61,868 bases of DNA, taken from NCBI GenBank assembly GCA_017558555.1, contig JAFYUJ010000068.1, forward strand, positions 1-61,868, written 5' to 3'. Source of the stretch: Akkermansia sp. GTDB lineage: Bacteria > Verrucomicrobiota > Verrucomicrobiia > Verrucomicrobiales > Akkermansiaceae. This document shows, piece after piece, positions 33,148 through 42,024 of the stretch. How positions within the stretch are numbered: the stretch's first letter is position 1; every line of letters begins with the position of its first letter. Made by a program: the position numbers and the translations under genes. The notes under the pieces were generated by a model, which worked only from the letters and a program-made list of their open reading frames with translations, had not been told where the DNA came from and made no database searches.

Positions 33148-34137
33148 TTATTTCTTGCGTACTGTCGATGCAGAACCGTACCCCTTTTTGCCACCGCTGG
33201 TGATGATGCGATTTTTGAGCTGGTATTTCTGCACGGCTTTCTTGAGAGCGGGGTTGAGGAAAGGATTGTCTTTGCCGAACTTGGCCCAGGGGCCGCCGGG
33301 AACGAGCGAGAAGTCCACAAATCTCCAGTGTACTTTTGCCATACCACCGGGAATGCCCAAATAGTCTCGCACGGCGGGTGAAATATCAATGCCGGCTGCC
33401 TGGTTGGCTTTGTTGCGCGGCCTGGCCCCGCCGAAGACGTATTGCCAGTCATCTGTACAGAAAGGGCCGCAGTCTTCCCATTGGGCAAAGCAGTAGCGCC
33501 CGTTGTAGTAGATTTGAACCCACATGCCACGGCACACGGATTCGTACTTGCCCTCCTTATCACGGCGATACCAGGGAATCACCTTCGATGCTTCCGGCTT
33601 GGGGCCTCCTTTCTGAATATCGTTATAGGGCAGGGCTATGTAGAATGGATTGAGCTGGGGTGTAAATCCTTTGGGCGCAAATGTTTTGGGGTCGCGGTTG
33701 GCTGGGTTGGGGTCATCAAATCCGCCATAGTTGTCATCCCAGGCGCTATCCCAACTGCTGGCTGTATTGGGCGTGGGATTGCGTTCTGTTGGGCGTTCAC
33801 CAATGTAGAAGTAGGTAGCGGTGATGTCGTAATGCCATGGGTATGCACCTTTGCGAGGGGGGGTAGGTATCTTCTTGGGGTCGGGGAAATTGCGGCGGTG
33901 GCTTTGATCCAGGCTTGGGCGAATAGGGCCATTCTTGATGGAAGCCTGAAGCAAACTGTCATCGCTCATCTTTTTGCGTGTCTCCGAGGCAACTCTCGGC
34001 ACCAGCTTTTGCCTTGCTGCAACAGCTTGTTCAATGGCTTTACCGGATGCCCCGTAGTTCGTGGCTCCCTTGAGGGGAGCTGTTGCACAGGCAAAGATAA
34101 CAAGCAGATTGCAGAATCGGGAAAGTTGGCGAGGCAT
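33148..34137 (-). CDS. Exported protein with a probable double-psi beta-barrel domain
   Basis: A 329-residue protein with a signal peptide ending near KGATN (about residue 25), a basic linker and a WHYDITATYFYIGERP region. The C-terminal half reads MWVQIYYNGRYCFAQWEDCGPF, DDWQYVFGG, AGIDISPAVRDYLGI and VHWRFVDF. This is the pattern of RlpA/3D-like double-psi beta-barrels, where the DCGPF and GIDISPAV segments line the groove. Such domains bind or cleave glycan, but the catalytic residues are not secure here. It lies between nadB (23 bp) and the HAD-FolB gene, with no obvious pathway link. Confidence 0.68.
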   Translation of the reverse strand: MPRQLSRFCNLLVIFACATAPLKGATNYGASGKAIEQAVAARQKLVPRVASETRKKMSDDSLLQASIKNGPIRPSLDQSHRRNFPDPKKIPTPPRKGAYPWHYDITATYFYIGERPTERNPTPNTASSWDSAWDDNYGGFDDPNPANRDPKTFAPKGFTPQLNPFYIALPYNDIQKGGPKPEASKVIPWYRRDKEGKYESVCRGMWVQIYYNGRYCFAQWEDCGPFCTDDWQYVFGGARPRNKANQAAGIDISPAVRDYLGIPGGMAKVHWRFVDFSLVPGGPWAKFGKDNPFLNPALKKAVQKYQLKNRIITSGGKKGYGSASTVRKK

Positions 34138-34160
34138 TGTTTTTTGTGGTGGGGGAGCAA

Positions 34161-35759
34161 TTACCAGTTGTGAATCACACTGGGGCGTGCCACGGGAAGT
34201 TTATCGGGAGCGTCTAGCGTGTAGTGCAGACCGCGAGATTCCTGGCGGCGGATGGCACAGTCGACAATGAGCGAGGCTGTGAGCGCGAGATTGCGCAAAT
34301 CAATGATTTCCGGCGTGACGCGATAGCCCCAGTAGTATTCATTGATTTCTCGGTTGATATTGCGGAGTCGCGTCGCAGCGCGCTGCAAACGGTGGTTGGT
34401 ACGCACAATGCTCACATAATCAGTCATGGTACGGCGAACTTCATCCCAGCAATGGTAGAGAATGGCCAGGTCATCTCGCTCTGCTTTCTCTCCATGAATC
34501 CACTCAGGAATGGGGTATTCCTCCATCTTGTGCGCGAGGGGCAGGCGGGTGAGCATGGTTGCCAGAGCTCGTTTGGAGGTGACTACGCACTCAAGCAGCG
34601 AATTGCTGGCCAGTCGATTGGCCCCATGCAGGCCGGTGCAGGCGCATTCACCCGCAGCAAAGAGTCCGCGCAGGCTGGTCTGGCCGTTGGTATTTGTCTG
34701 GATGCCGCCGCATTGGTAGTGGGCGGAGGGCACGATGGGAATCATGTCCTTTTCTGCATCGACGCCGTAGCTCTTGCAGGTTTCGTAGATGTAGGGGAAA
34801 CGCTCCGCCATGAAACCTGCCGGCTTGTGGGTCATGTCCAGATACATGCAGGGGTGCCCGGTGCGCAGAATTTCGCTGTTGATGGCGCGGGCTACAATAT
34901 CGCGCGGGGCAAGGCTCTTGCGGGCATCATACTTGTGCATGAACTCTTTGCCATTCGGTCCTTTGAGGATGCCGCCTTCACCACGCACAGCTTCGGAGAT
35001 GAGGAAGGTGAGCCCCTCGCGGTCTGAACTCTTGGGGTTGTAGAATGTGGTGGGGTGGAATTGTACGAACTCCATGTTAGAGATGTTGGCACCGGCACGC
35101 CAGGCCATGGCAACACCATCGCCGGTTGCTGTTTGGGGGTTCGTGGTGTACATGTATACACGGCCTGTGCCACCTGTGGCAAGCATGACGCGGTCGCAGC
35201 GGAAGATGTCTACCTCGCCCGTGGCCGGGTTGAGTACGTAGGCGCCCAGCACTCTGTCTTCTGTCACGCAGCCAAGTTTGGCAGTGGTGATGAGATCGAT
35301 GGCAATGCGGTGATCCAGGATTTCAATATTGGGGTGGCGGCGAGCACACTCCAGCAGTTTGGAGCTGATTTCCAGCCCCGTTGTGTCTTTGGAATGCAGG
35401 ATGCGGCGCTTGCCATGGCCGCCCTCGCGACCGAGCGAAAACTCGCCATCTTTATGTTGGTCAAAGTCTACCCCCCATTCCACCAGTTCGCGGATAGCTT
35501 CTGGAGCTTCGGTAATAATGGTGCGGACTGCGGCTTCATCGCAAAGACCTGCGCCGGCGTCCAGGGTGTCCGCAACGTGCTCTTCAAATGTATCATTTTT
35601 GTCCATCACAGCAGCAATGCCGCCCTGTGCTTTGGCTGAACTGGAAACAAGCGGGTCATTTTTGCACAGTACAATGACTTTGCCGTGTTCTGCTGCACGC
35701 AGGGCAAAACTGAGCCCTGCCACACCGCTGCCGATAACTAAGAAATCTGTCGTAATCAT
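34161..35759 (-). CDS. nadB: NadB, L-aspartate oxidase
   Basis: NadB oxidises L-aspartate to iminoaspartate, the first step of de novo NAD synthesis. The 532-residue flavoprotein has the FAD motif GSGVAGLSFALRAAEHG near residue 8, SSSAKAQGGIAA near 39, the HSKDTTG region, and the flavin/active-site stretch YQCGGIQTNTNGQTSLRGLFAAGECACTG-like near 365. The last domain is helical (MTDYVSIVRTNHRL). It is longer than succinate dehydrogenase-type neighbours would suggest and lacks their covalent-FAD His, favouring NadB. nadA and nadC are not in the window. Confidence 0.95.
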   Translation of the reverse strand: MITTDFLVIGSGVAGLSFALRAAEHGKVIVLCKNDPLVSSSAKAQGGIAAVMDKNDTFEEHVADTLDAGAGLCDEAAVRTIITEAPEAIRELVEWGVDFDQHKDGEFSLGREGGHGKRRILHSKDTTGLEISSKLLECARRHPNIEILDHRIAIDLITTAKLGCVTEDRVLGAYVLNPATGEVDIFRCDRVMLATGGTGRVYMYTTNPQTATGDGVAMAWRAGANISNMEFVQFHPTTFYNPKSSDREGLTFLISEAVRGEGGILKGPNGKEFMHKYDARKSLAPRDIVARAINSEILRTGHPCMYLDMTHKPAGFMAERFPYIYETCKSYGVDAEKDMIPIVPSAHYQCGGIQTNTNGQTSLRGLFAAGECACTGLHGANRLASNSLLECVVTSKRALATMLTRLPLAHKMEEYPIPEWIHGEKAERDDLAILYHCWDEVRRTMTDYVSIVRTNHRLQRAATRLRNINREINEYYWGYRVTPEIIDLRNLALTASLIVDCAIRRQESRGLHYTLDAPDKLPVARPSVIHNW

Positions 35760-35780
35760 CTTCGTGATAGATGCGCGCGC

Positions 35781-35809
35781 ATTCTACCACAGGCTTCTCA
35801 AAAATGCAA
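35781..35809 (-). promoter_or_regulatory. Promoter of the nadB operon
   Basis: TTGCAT, a 17-bp spacer, then TAGAAT; leader of about 15 nt. Confidence 0.62.
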
Positions 35810-35866
35810 ACGTTACAAGCAAGATATTTGCCTCGGCGGGGCTTTTCTTTTCGTCATGCCGGCCGA

Positions 35867-37432
35867 TTACTCGCCCAAGGGGAGTGTCAGCAAGAAGGTT
35901 GTGCCACTTGCATCACTTCGTTCAAGGCTTAAATCTCCACCAATGGATTGAGCCAAATCACGAGACAGGGCAAGCCCGAGTCCAATGCCCGGTTTGCTGC
36001 CGGGTGCAGCCTGGGCTGAGCGGGAGAAAGCCTGGAAAAGATGTTTGCGGGCTTCTTCCTTGATACCCGGTCCATTGTCCGAGAAACGGATGGCAAGCCC
36101 CTTATGGGTTTGAATAGCCTGGATATTGACACTGGCACCCGGGCCGGAAGCGTATTTGATGGCGTTGTCTGCCAGATTGGTCAGAATTTGCTCCAGAGAC
36201 AACATATCGGTGCGCAAGGACAGAAGGCCGGTTCGCGAGTCGACAGCTTGTGTGAATTGGAACCCGGCTTTGCGCAACTGCGCGCCGGTTTTGTTGAATA
36301 AATCCGGCAGCAGCTTGCCACAGGGAGCGCAATCCTGCCTCCCGCGCACTTTCCCGCGTGTCAGACGGGCAAATGATAAGACATTTTCTACCAAATGCCC
36401 CAGTCTGCGACTTTCCTGATACAGCGTCTCGTGGTATTCGGCCACTTTTTCAGGGGAGAGGTTGGCATCCCGGAGCAGTTCTGTATACAAATTGAAGCTT
36501 GTGAGGGGGGTGCGTAATTCGTGCGTGACTGCCGATACGAAATCACTGCGGCGTCTCTCCAGACGGGCATAGAAAGCAAGCAGGCCGAAGAGAATGATGA
36601 TGCTCAATCCGGAAGTAACCCACGCTGCGGTGACTGTGCTGCTGAGTGCTTGTTTGCGTGCCTTGGTGTCCGGCAGCTGAATATCTTTCCCGGGGCGCAG
36701 AACCAGGGGCAGGGGGGCAAGGTTGGCTGTTTCTCCCTTGCGAGCAAAGGCAATTTCTGGAGATTGCAGCTCGGGTTCTACCAGCGGCAGGAGATGCGCT
36801 GCCAGTTTGTTGGCATCAATAATGAAGCCCTCTGCCGCATTGCCGTGTGTGGTGGGCACGGAGCGCATGTAGACCAGGTTCTCGCCTGCATGCCAGGCAA
36901 AAAATGGCCCGGGCGCATCCGTCTGATGCATAGGCTTGGAAAAGTCTGTATCTTTAATTTGGTAGACACCAAAGACAGGTAAATGAGTGGACGGATCGTA
37001 GGTGCTGGTTTGGTTCGGGTCGAAAACCGGGGCGCTGGGATTATCAGCCTTGCGGCGCATGGTATCGGTGACAGCTGTGGCACTATCCAGTATGGCACCA
37101 AAACTTTCTTCCCCTTGCGGCACTTGCAGCCCCGCAGGTGTCATCAGAAAGAAGCCGCAGTTGAAATCAGCTTTTCCTCCACCGGGCATGGGATAGTTGA
37201 TTTGGCCCACGGGGGCCATATCCCCCAGTTTGTTGCGTTCTTCTGCGAGCAAACGCTCCATTTCTGCCTGCACACGGGGGAGTGAGAGTTGCAGCAATCG
37301 GGTAGATTGTGCTTGCTTATCAATCGTAAGTAATTTGTTTTCCAACTGTGCCGCTTCCCGAGCCTGCCACAACGCGGCAGTAAGGGTGAGCAAGGCAAAG
37401 ATGATGAGGATGATGGTGAGCTTCTTATTCAT
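35867..37432 (-). CDS. Sensor histidine kinase of a two-component system
   Basis: A 521-residue membrane kinase. One membrane helix near 5-22 and a second near 268-288 enclose a periplasmic sensor of about 245 residues. Then follow a HisKA domain with SAVTHELRTPL (His304), and an HATPase with NLADNAIKYA, FSDNGPGI and GIGLGLALSRDLA. No HAMP domain is evident between helix 2 and the kinase. The linker contains a DCAPCG Cys pair. Its ATG overlaps the stop of the response regulator gene (ATGA), so the pair is coupled. The signal is unknown. Confidence 0.93.
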   Translation of the reverse strand: MNKKLTIILIIFALLTLTAALWQAREAAQLENKLLTIDKQAQSTRLLQLSLPRVQAEMERLLAEERNKLGDMAPVGQINYPMPGGGKADFNCGFFLMTPAGLQVPQGEESFGAILDSATAVTDTMRRKADNPSAPVFDPNQTSTYDPSTHLPVFGVYQIKDTDFSKPMHQTDAPGPFFAWHAGENLVYMRSVPTTHGNAAEGFIIDANKLAAHLLPLVEPELQSPEIAFARKGETANLAPLPLVLRPGKDIQLPDTKARKQALSSTVTAAWVTSGLSIIILFGLLAFYARLERRRSDFVSAVTHELRTPLTSFNLYTELLRDANLSPEKVAEYHETLYQESRRLGHLVENVLSFARLTRGKVRGRQDCAPCGKLLPDLFNKTGAQLRKAGFQFTQAVDSRTGLLSLRTDMLSLEQILTNLADNAIKYASGPGASVNIQAIQTHKGLAIRFSDNGPGIKEEARKHLFQAFSRSAQAAPGSKPGIGLGLALSRDLAQSIGGDLSLERSDASGTTFLLTLPLGE

Positions 37433-38121
37433 GATGCGTTCCATTTGTAGCCACGCCCGCGCACGTTTTCAAAACGTGCGGCTGCGTCCGGTCCAATCTT
37501 TTCACGAAGTCTTGCCAGTGTGACCGCTACGGCGCGGGTCTGGTTGGCGCGTGATTGGCTGCCCCAGATACGCAGAAGCATTTCTTCCTGCGGTATCACG
37601 CGGTTGGGATGTGCCAGGAAATAACGGAAGAGCTCGTATTCGCGCTCACTCAGAGGGATGGTGCAGCCATCTGCACGGTTTACACTGCGGGTGTGGGGGT
37701 CCAACTCACCCCCGGGGTAGCTCAAGGCCTCGAGCGCAGCGCGGGGACGCCCGGCGGAGCGGCGTAAGACCGCAGTGATACGAGCCAATAACTCTGCTAT
37801 GCTGAAAGGCTTGACCACGTAGTCATCCGCCCCCAGTTCCAGCCCCTTGATGCGTTCCTTTTCCTCGCCATGCGCAGTCAGGATGATACTGGGTATCCCC
37901 GGGCACTCTTTTTCCATGATGCGCAGCAGCTTAAACCCATTGATAAAAGGCATGTTCACATCCAGCAGCGCCAAATCAATCGGTCTGCTGAGTAGTAGTT
38001 CCAAGGCTTTTTGCCCATCTTCTGCCACCAGTACATCATACCCCGCCCCTTGCAGTGTATCTGCCAGGGCGATGCGTATCGGGGTGTCATCCTCCGCTAC
38101 CAGTATGCAGCGTGCGTTCAC
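37429..38121 (-). CDS. OmpR/PhoB-family response regulator
   Basis: A 230-residue regulator. The receiver domain opens CILVAEDD and carries the phospho-Asp in DLALLDVNMP near residue 55, a Thr/Ser switch in ILTAHG and the Lys in VVKPF. The C-terminal winged helix ends VRGRGYKWNAS. A GTG start at 38121 is chosen over a TTG 42 bp upstream: the upstream bases form a promoter whose -10 box ends 7 nt before the GTG, and 230 residues is the family size. It is the first gene of the pair with the histidine kinase. Confidence 0.93.
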   Translation of the reverse strand: MNARCILVAEDDTPIRIALADTLQGAGYDVLVAEDGQKALELLLSRPIDLALLDVNMPFINGFKLLRIMEKECPGIPSIILTAHGEEKERIKGLELGADDYVVKPFSIAELLARITAVLRRSAGRPRAALEALSYPGGELDPHTRSVNRADGCTIPLSEREYELFRYFLAHPNRVIPQEEMLLRIWGSQSRANQTRAVAVTLARLREKIGPDAAARFENVRGRGYKWNAS

Positions 38122-38128
38122 TCCGGCT

Positions 38129-38157
38129 AAACTAGCACAAAGCCTGACACTTTTCAA
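38129..38157 (-). promoter_or_regulatory. Promoter of the two-component operon, leaderless type
   Basis: TTGAAA, a 17-bp spacer, then TAGTTT; 7 nt to the GTG at 38121. Confidence 0.6.
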
Positions 38158-38244
38158 GTTCAAATGCCTTGCTTGTAATTACTTGCCGCATGGTTGGTGG
38201 GGAATTTGCTTGCATTTTATGGCATAATGCGGTTGAATGAGTGC

Positions 38245-38382
38245 ATGAAGACGATTGCCCTGATGATGATTGGCGTTAGCGTAATGATGGTATTGAACTC
38301 TTGCGGTGAATGCCCATGCAATTCATACAATAAGGATTATTTGCGTGATGTGCCGGTGACACGCTCCGCTCGTTTCCGTTAA
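38245..38382 (+). CDS. Tiny lipoprotein
   Basis: A 45-residue ORF: MKTIALMMIGVSVMMVLNSC is a clear lipoprotein signal with Cys20 in the lipobox. A 25-residue Cys-, Asn- and Arg-containing tail follows. It lies 21 bp before hflX on the same strand and may be its co-transcribed leader gene. Function is unknown. The signal sequence is close in style to that of the lipoprotein at 72-191. Confidence 0.62.
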   Translation: MKTIALMMIGVSVMMVLNSCGECPCNSYNKDYLRDVPVTRSARFR

Positions 38383-38403
38383 TTTTTGTCCGCGCAGTCG
38401 AGT

Positions 38404-39717
38404 ATGTCTTTTGAGATACGAGAAAAACCGGAGATGGTGGAGCGAGCCTTGCTTGTGGGCATAGGCTTGCCGGGGGAATCGCGGCGCGAGCGTGAAGCTC
38501 TGCTCGCAGAGTTGGTGGATTTGGTGGAAAATCTGGGGATTGGTATTGTGGGCAGCTCCGTGGAGTACACACGTGAGATGCAAGCCAAATACCTGTGTGG
38601 CGTGGGTAAGGCCGAAGAGATTTATGCCAAGGCGAAGGAATTGGATGCGGATTGCATCATTTTTGATAATTTGCTCAGCCCCTCTCAGCAACGTGAATGG
38701 GAAAAGTTGACGAATGTAACCGTTGTTGACCGCGAAGAAATCATTCTTGATATCTTTGCCAAGCGCGCTCGCACAAAAGAAGCTGTGATGCAGGTGGATT
38801 TGGCCCGTATGCAGTATGCCTTGCCTCGTATGGCCGGCATGTGGAAGCACTTGGACCGCCAGCGTGGTGGCTCCGGTGGTGGCAAGGGGGGCGGAGCCGC
38901 TGCCCGTGGTGAGGGTGAAAAGCAGATTGAAGTGGACCGCCGATTGGCTCATGACAGGATTGAAGCCATTCGTGCCGAGCTTGAAGTGGTGCGCCGTCAG
39001 CGTGGCACACAGCGCAAGGAACGCAATCGCCAGGGGATTCCCACCGCTGCCATTGTCGGCTATACCAATGCGGGTAAATCGTCTTTGCTGAACAAAATTA
39101 CCGGCGCTGGGGTGCTGGCAAAAAATATCCTCTTTGCTACGCTTGATACAACAAGCCGCAAGATTGAACTGCCCGATGGTCAACCGCTTGTGTTGACTGA
39201 TACAGTGGGCTTCATCCGCAATTTGCCTCATCGTTTGGTGGAGGCTTTCAAATCCACCCTGGAAGAAGCTGTTTTGGCGGATTTTCTGATTCAAGTGGTG
39301 GATGCAAGCGACCGTGAAGCCCTCCGACACTATGAGACGACATGTGAGGTACTGGCTGAGCTGGGAGCCGCCGATAAGCCCATGATGGTACTGTGGAACA
39401 AGGTGGACATGTTGCCTGAAGAGGTGCGCCAGTCTACGTTGAAGGCTTTGGCTGCCAAGGTGGAGGTCCCCAGTATTTTTATCAGCGCTTTAGAGGGAAC
39501 AGGAATGGATGAGATGCTGGCCGCATGTGTGGACATGCTCTCTCATCGCGTCACAACCGCGCGTTATCGTATCCCCCTGGCCGAGAGCCGCATTATTGCC
39601 ATTATGCACCGTGATGGTAAAGTGTTATCTACTGAATACGAAGGAAATGATGCTTTGGTGGAAGCTATCCTTCCGCGTGAGTTTGCCGCTCGTCTTGAAT
39701 CTTATCTTGAAAAATAA
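38404..39717 (+). CDS. hflX: HflX, ribosome-associated GTPase
   Basis: HflX binds the large ribosomal subunit and splits stalled ribosomes. The 437-residue protein has the N-terminal HflX domain (ALLVGIGL...CGVGKAEEI...LSPSQQREWEKL), a Gly-rich linker with GSGGGKGGG before the helical hinge, and a G domain with GYTNAGKSSL (G1), DTVGFIRNLP (G3) and WNKVD (G4). The ATG at 38404 (MSFEIREK) is preferred to an upstream TTG. It is followed 6 bp later by the L,D-transpeptidase gene. Confidence 0.95.
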   Translation: MSFEIREKPEMVERALLVGIGLPGESRREREALLAELVDLVENLGIGIVGSSVEYTREMQAKYLCGVGKAEEIYAKAKELDADCIIFDNLLSPSQQREWEKLTNVTVVDREEIILDIFAKRARTKEAVMQVDLARMQYALPRMAGMWKHLDRQRGGSGGGKGGGAAARGEGEKQIEVDRRLAHDRIEAIRAELEVVRRQRGTQRKERNRQGIPTAAIVGYTNAGKSSLLNKITGAGVLAKNILFATLDTTSRKIELPDGQPLVLTDTVGFIRNLPHRLVEAFKSTLEEAVLADFLIQVVDASDREALRHYETTCEVLAELGAADKPMMVLWNKVDMLPEEVRQSTLKALAAKVEVPSIFISALEGTGMDEMLAACVDMLSHRVTTARYRIPLAESRIIAIMHRDGKVLSTEYEGNDALVEAILPREFAARLESYLEK

Positions 39718-39723
39718 ACTCTT

Positions 39724-40365
39724 ATGAAACGTCTTATCTATCTTCTGCTTCCCCTTGTGCCGGGGGTGTCATGTTCCCCCTCTTCATCCTCAGCCCATAT
39801 AGCTTCTTATCAGCTTGTCTCTGAAATGGATGAAGCTCTTCTCAACAAGCGAGTGTCCCGCACATTCGAGGAGTTTATAGCCAGTCCCGGTTATCGCACC
39901 AGTCGCGATGTGTGGAAAGGTGCTGCCATCGAGTGGTATGACCCCAAGCAAACCCGCGTTGAAATCCTGCTGAATCAGCAACGCGGCCGTCTTTACATCA
40001 AAAACCAAATCGCTATGGATTTTCCTGCCTGTTCGGGTAAGAGTGGAAGTCATGACACACCCAAAGGCAGCTTCCGTATCAGTGAAAAGAAACTGGAGCA
40101 TCGCTCGACTTTGTATGGGGCCTTTGTGAATGCGGCCGGAGATGTTGTGAAAGGAAGCGTACGGGCATCTGATAAATCTCCTGCCGGGACGACGTTTCAG
40201 GGTACAAAAATGCCGTATTGGATGCGTTTTAATGGTGCAATCGGCATGCATACAGGGCCCGTTCTGCGTGATGGTGCTTCCCATGGTTGTGTGCGCATCC
40301 CCCCGGAGGCATGCAGCATTATCTATGAGAAAACAGCCATTGGCACTCCTGTGATTGTGAAATAA
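39724..40365 (+). CDS. Lipoprotein L,D-transpeptidase
   Basis: A 213-residue YkuD-fold enzyme with a lipoprotein signal (PGVSC, Cys17). The catalytic stretch is MHTGPVLRDGASHGCVRIP, with the Cys nucleophile near residue 189, and TPKGSF marks the fold start. It would make 3-3 cross-links or link lipoproteins to the wall from the membrane surface. Together with the enzyme at 1714 the window holds two L,D-transpeptidases. It lies 9 bp before comM. Confidence 0.9.
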   Translation: MKRLIYLLLPLVPGVSCSPSSSSAHIASYQLVSEMDEALLNKRVSRTFEEFIASPGYRTSRDVWKGAAIEWYDPKQTRVEILLNQQRGRLYIKNQIAMDFPACSGKSGSHDTPKGSFRISEKKLEHRSTLYGAFVNAAGDVVKGSVRASDKSPAGTTFQGTKMPYWMRFNGAIGMHTGPVLRDGASHGCVRIPPEACSIIYEKTAIGTPVIVK

Positions 40366-40374
40366 GTTTTTACT

Positions 40375-41943
40375 ATGATTTCGCGTTTACACTCTGCTTC
40401 TGTATGTGGGATAGATGGTTTTGAGGTGTCTGTTGAAATAGATGCCCGCCAGGTGAAAGATACCGGCCGTATTTCTGTGGTCGGCCTGCCCGATGCAGCT
40501 GTGAAGGAGAGTATACAACGCGTTACATCTGCGTTGAGTAACAGCAATTTCTTCCGTCCGGGGGAAATGATTGTCACGGTTAATCTTGCCCCTGCGGATG
40601 TGCGGAAACAGGGCCCGGGTTTTGATTTGCCCATAGCCTTGGGACTTGAGGTGGCTATTCAGCAAAATCATGAGGATATTCCCAAGCCTCATAAACGTCG
40701 AGTCCCACTCGGGTTGGATGATTGGTGTATTATCGGAGAATTGGCTCTGGACGGGCAGGTGAGGGGGGTGCGCGGCATATTGCCGCAAGCTGTTGCCGCC
40801 CGCGATGCCGGCCGTAAATACCTCATGGTTTCTGCGGAAAATGCGGATGAAGCTGCCGTGGTTAATGGCATTGATGTGTATGCCGTTGATACTCTGGGCG
40901 AAGCTTGGGCCGTTTTGTCGGATCGGGCCGCGTTTGCTCCGTATCGCCCTGTGGTATCACCCATTTCTGTAGATGCAGCGTTGGATTTTGATGAAATCAA
41001 AGGGCAAAGTTACGCTCGCCGTGCCATGGAGATAGCCGCAGCAGGTGGGCATAACATCCTGCTGAGCGGTAGCCCCGGTAGTGGTAAGAGCATGCTGGCC
41101 TCTCGCTTGCCTACAATCCTGCCCCCGCTTACGCATGAGGAATCCCTTACAACAAGTAAGATTCACTCCGTGTGCGGTTTGTTGCCGGGGAGGAAGGGTC
41201 TACTTCGCATTCGTCCTTACCGGGCTCCTCATCATACCATTTCAGACGTGGGCTTGATGGGGGGTGGCTCCAATATCACTCCGGGTGAAATCTCTCTTGC
41301 TCACAATGGCGTGTTGTTCCTTGATGAGTTGCCGGAGTTTAATCGTCGTACGCTGGAGACGCTGCGCCAACCACTTGAAAGTGGCTCTATTACGATTTCT
41401 CGTGCCGCCGGAAGCATGGATTTTCCCTGCGATTTCATGCTTGTCGCGGCCATGAATCCGTGTCCTTGTGGGTATCTGGGGGATACTCGCCATTCCTGTA
41501 AATGTTCTCCCGCTGAGGTTGCTCGTTACCGCCGCAAGATATCCGGACCTTTGCTGGATCGCTTTGATATGGTGATTGATGTGCCGCCCGTGGCCCCGGC
41601 AAGCTTATTGTCAAAGCCTGATGGTGAGAGCAGTGCTGTCATTCGCGAGCGCGTGCAGGCAGCCCGCCAACGGCAGCAGACTCGATATGCCGGAACCGCT
41701 ATATCTTGCAATGCTCGCTTGAGTGGTAAAGCTTTGCGAAAGTATTGCCCCCTCACGCAGAGCCAACAGGCGCTCTTGCTTTCTGCCGTGGAGCAGCTGG
41801 GGCTTTCTGCCCGCGCGTTTGACCGTATCTTGCGCGTGGCCCGCACGATTGCTGATTTGGCTGGCAGGGAGGTGCCGACCGATGACGATATCTACGAAGC
41901 AATTCAATTTCGCCAGTTTGAAAGCTCCTTGCGCGCTCTTTGA
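40375..41943 (+). CDS. comM: ComM/YifB-family AAA+ Mg-chelatase-like protein
   Basis: ComM is a hexameric helicase-like ATPase that extends recombination branches during natural transformation. The 522-residue protein has the N-terminal ChlI-like domain (ISVVGLPDAAVKES...VTVNLAPADVRKQGPGFDLPIA), Walker A GSPGSGKSM near residue 228, Walker B NGVLFLDELPEF, the NPCPCGY motif and a C-terminal Mg-chelatase domain. No competence genes are nearby except the pilin-like gene at 52007, which is too far away to count as linkage. Confidence 0.94.
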   Translation: MISRLHSASVCGIDGFEVSVEIDARQVKDTGRISVVGLPDAAVKESIQRVTSALSNSNFFRPGEMIVTVNLAPADVRKQGPGFDLPIALGLEVAIQQNHEDIPKPHKRRVPLGLDDWCIIGELALDGQVRGVRGILPQAVAARDAGRKYLMVSAENADEAAVVNGIDVYAVDTLGEAWAVLSDRAAFAPYRPVVSPISVDAALDFDEIKGQSYARRAMEIAAAGGHNILLSGSPGSGKSMLASRLPTILPPLTHEESLTTSKIHSVCGLLPGRKGLLRIRPYRAPHHTISDVGLMGGGSNITPGEISLAHNGVLFLDELPEFNRRTLETLRQPLESGSITISRAAGSMDFPCDFMLVAAMNPCPCGYLGDTRHSCKCSPAEVARYRRKISGPLLDRFDMVIDVPPVAPASLLSKPDGESSAVIRERVQAARQRQQTRYAGTAISCNARLSGKALRKYCPLTQSQQALLLSAVEQLGLSARAFDRILRVARTIADLAGREVPTDDDIYEAIQFRQFESSLRAL

Positions 41944-41986
41944 CGAAAAAAATGCGCCAGCAGGTGAAAAATTGGTAAATTTCGTG

Positions 41987-42015
41987 TTGCAAGTTGGTGC
42001 CTCTCGTGCTATTTT
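41987..42015 (+). promoter_or_regulatory. Promoter of pckG, near-leaderless type
   Basis: TTGCAA, a 17-bp spacer, then TATTTT; 9 nt to the ATG at 42025. No Shine-Dalgarno sequence precedes this strongly codon-biased gene. Confidence 0.58.
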
Positions 42016-42024
42016 ATTGGCACC

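Noticed and set aside
38190..38245. Promoter for the small lipoprotein before hflX (CATAAT at 38223)
   Set aside because: No -35-like hexamer at an accepted distance; left out.
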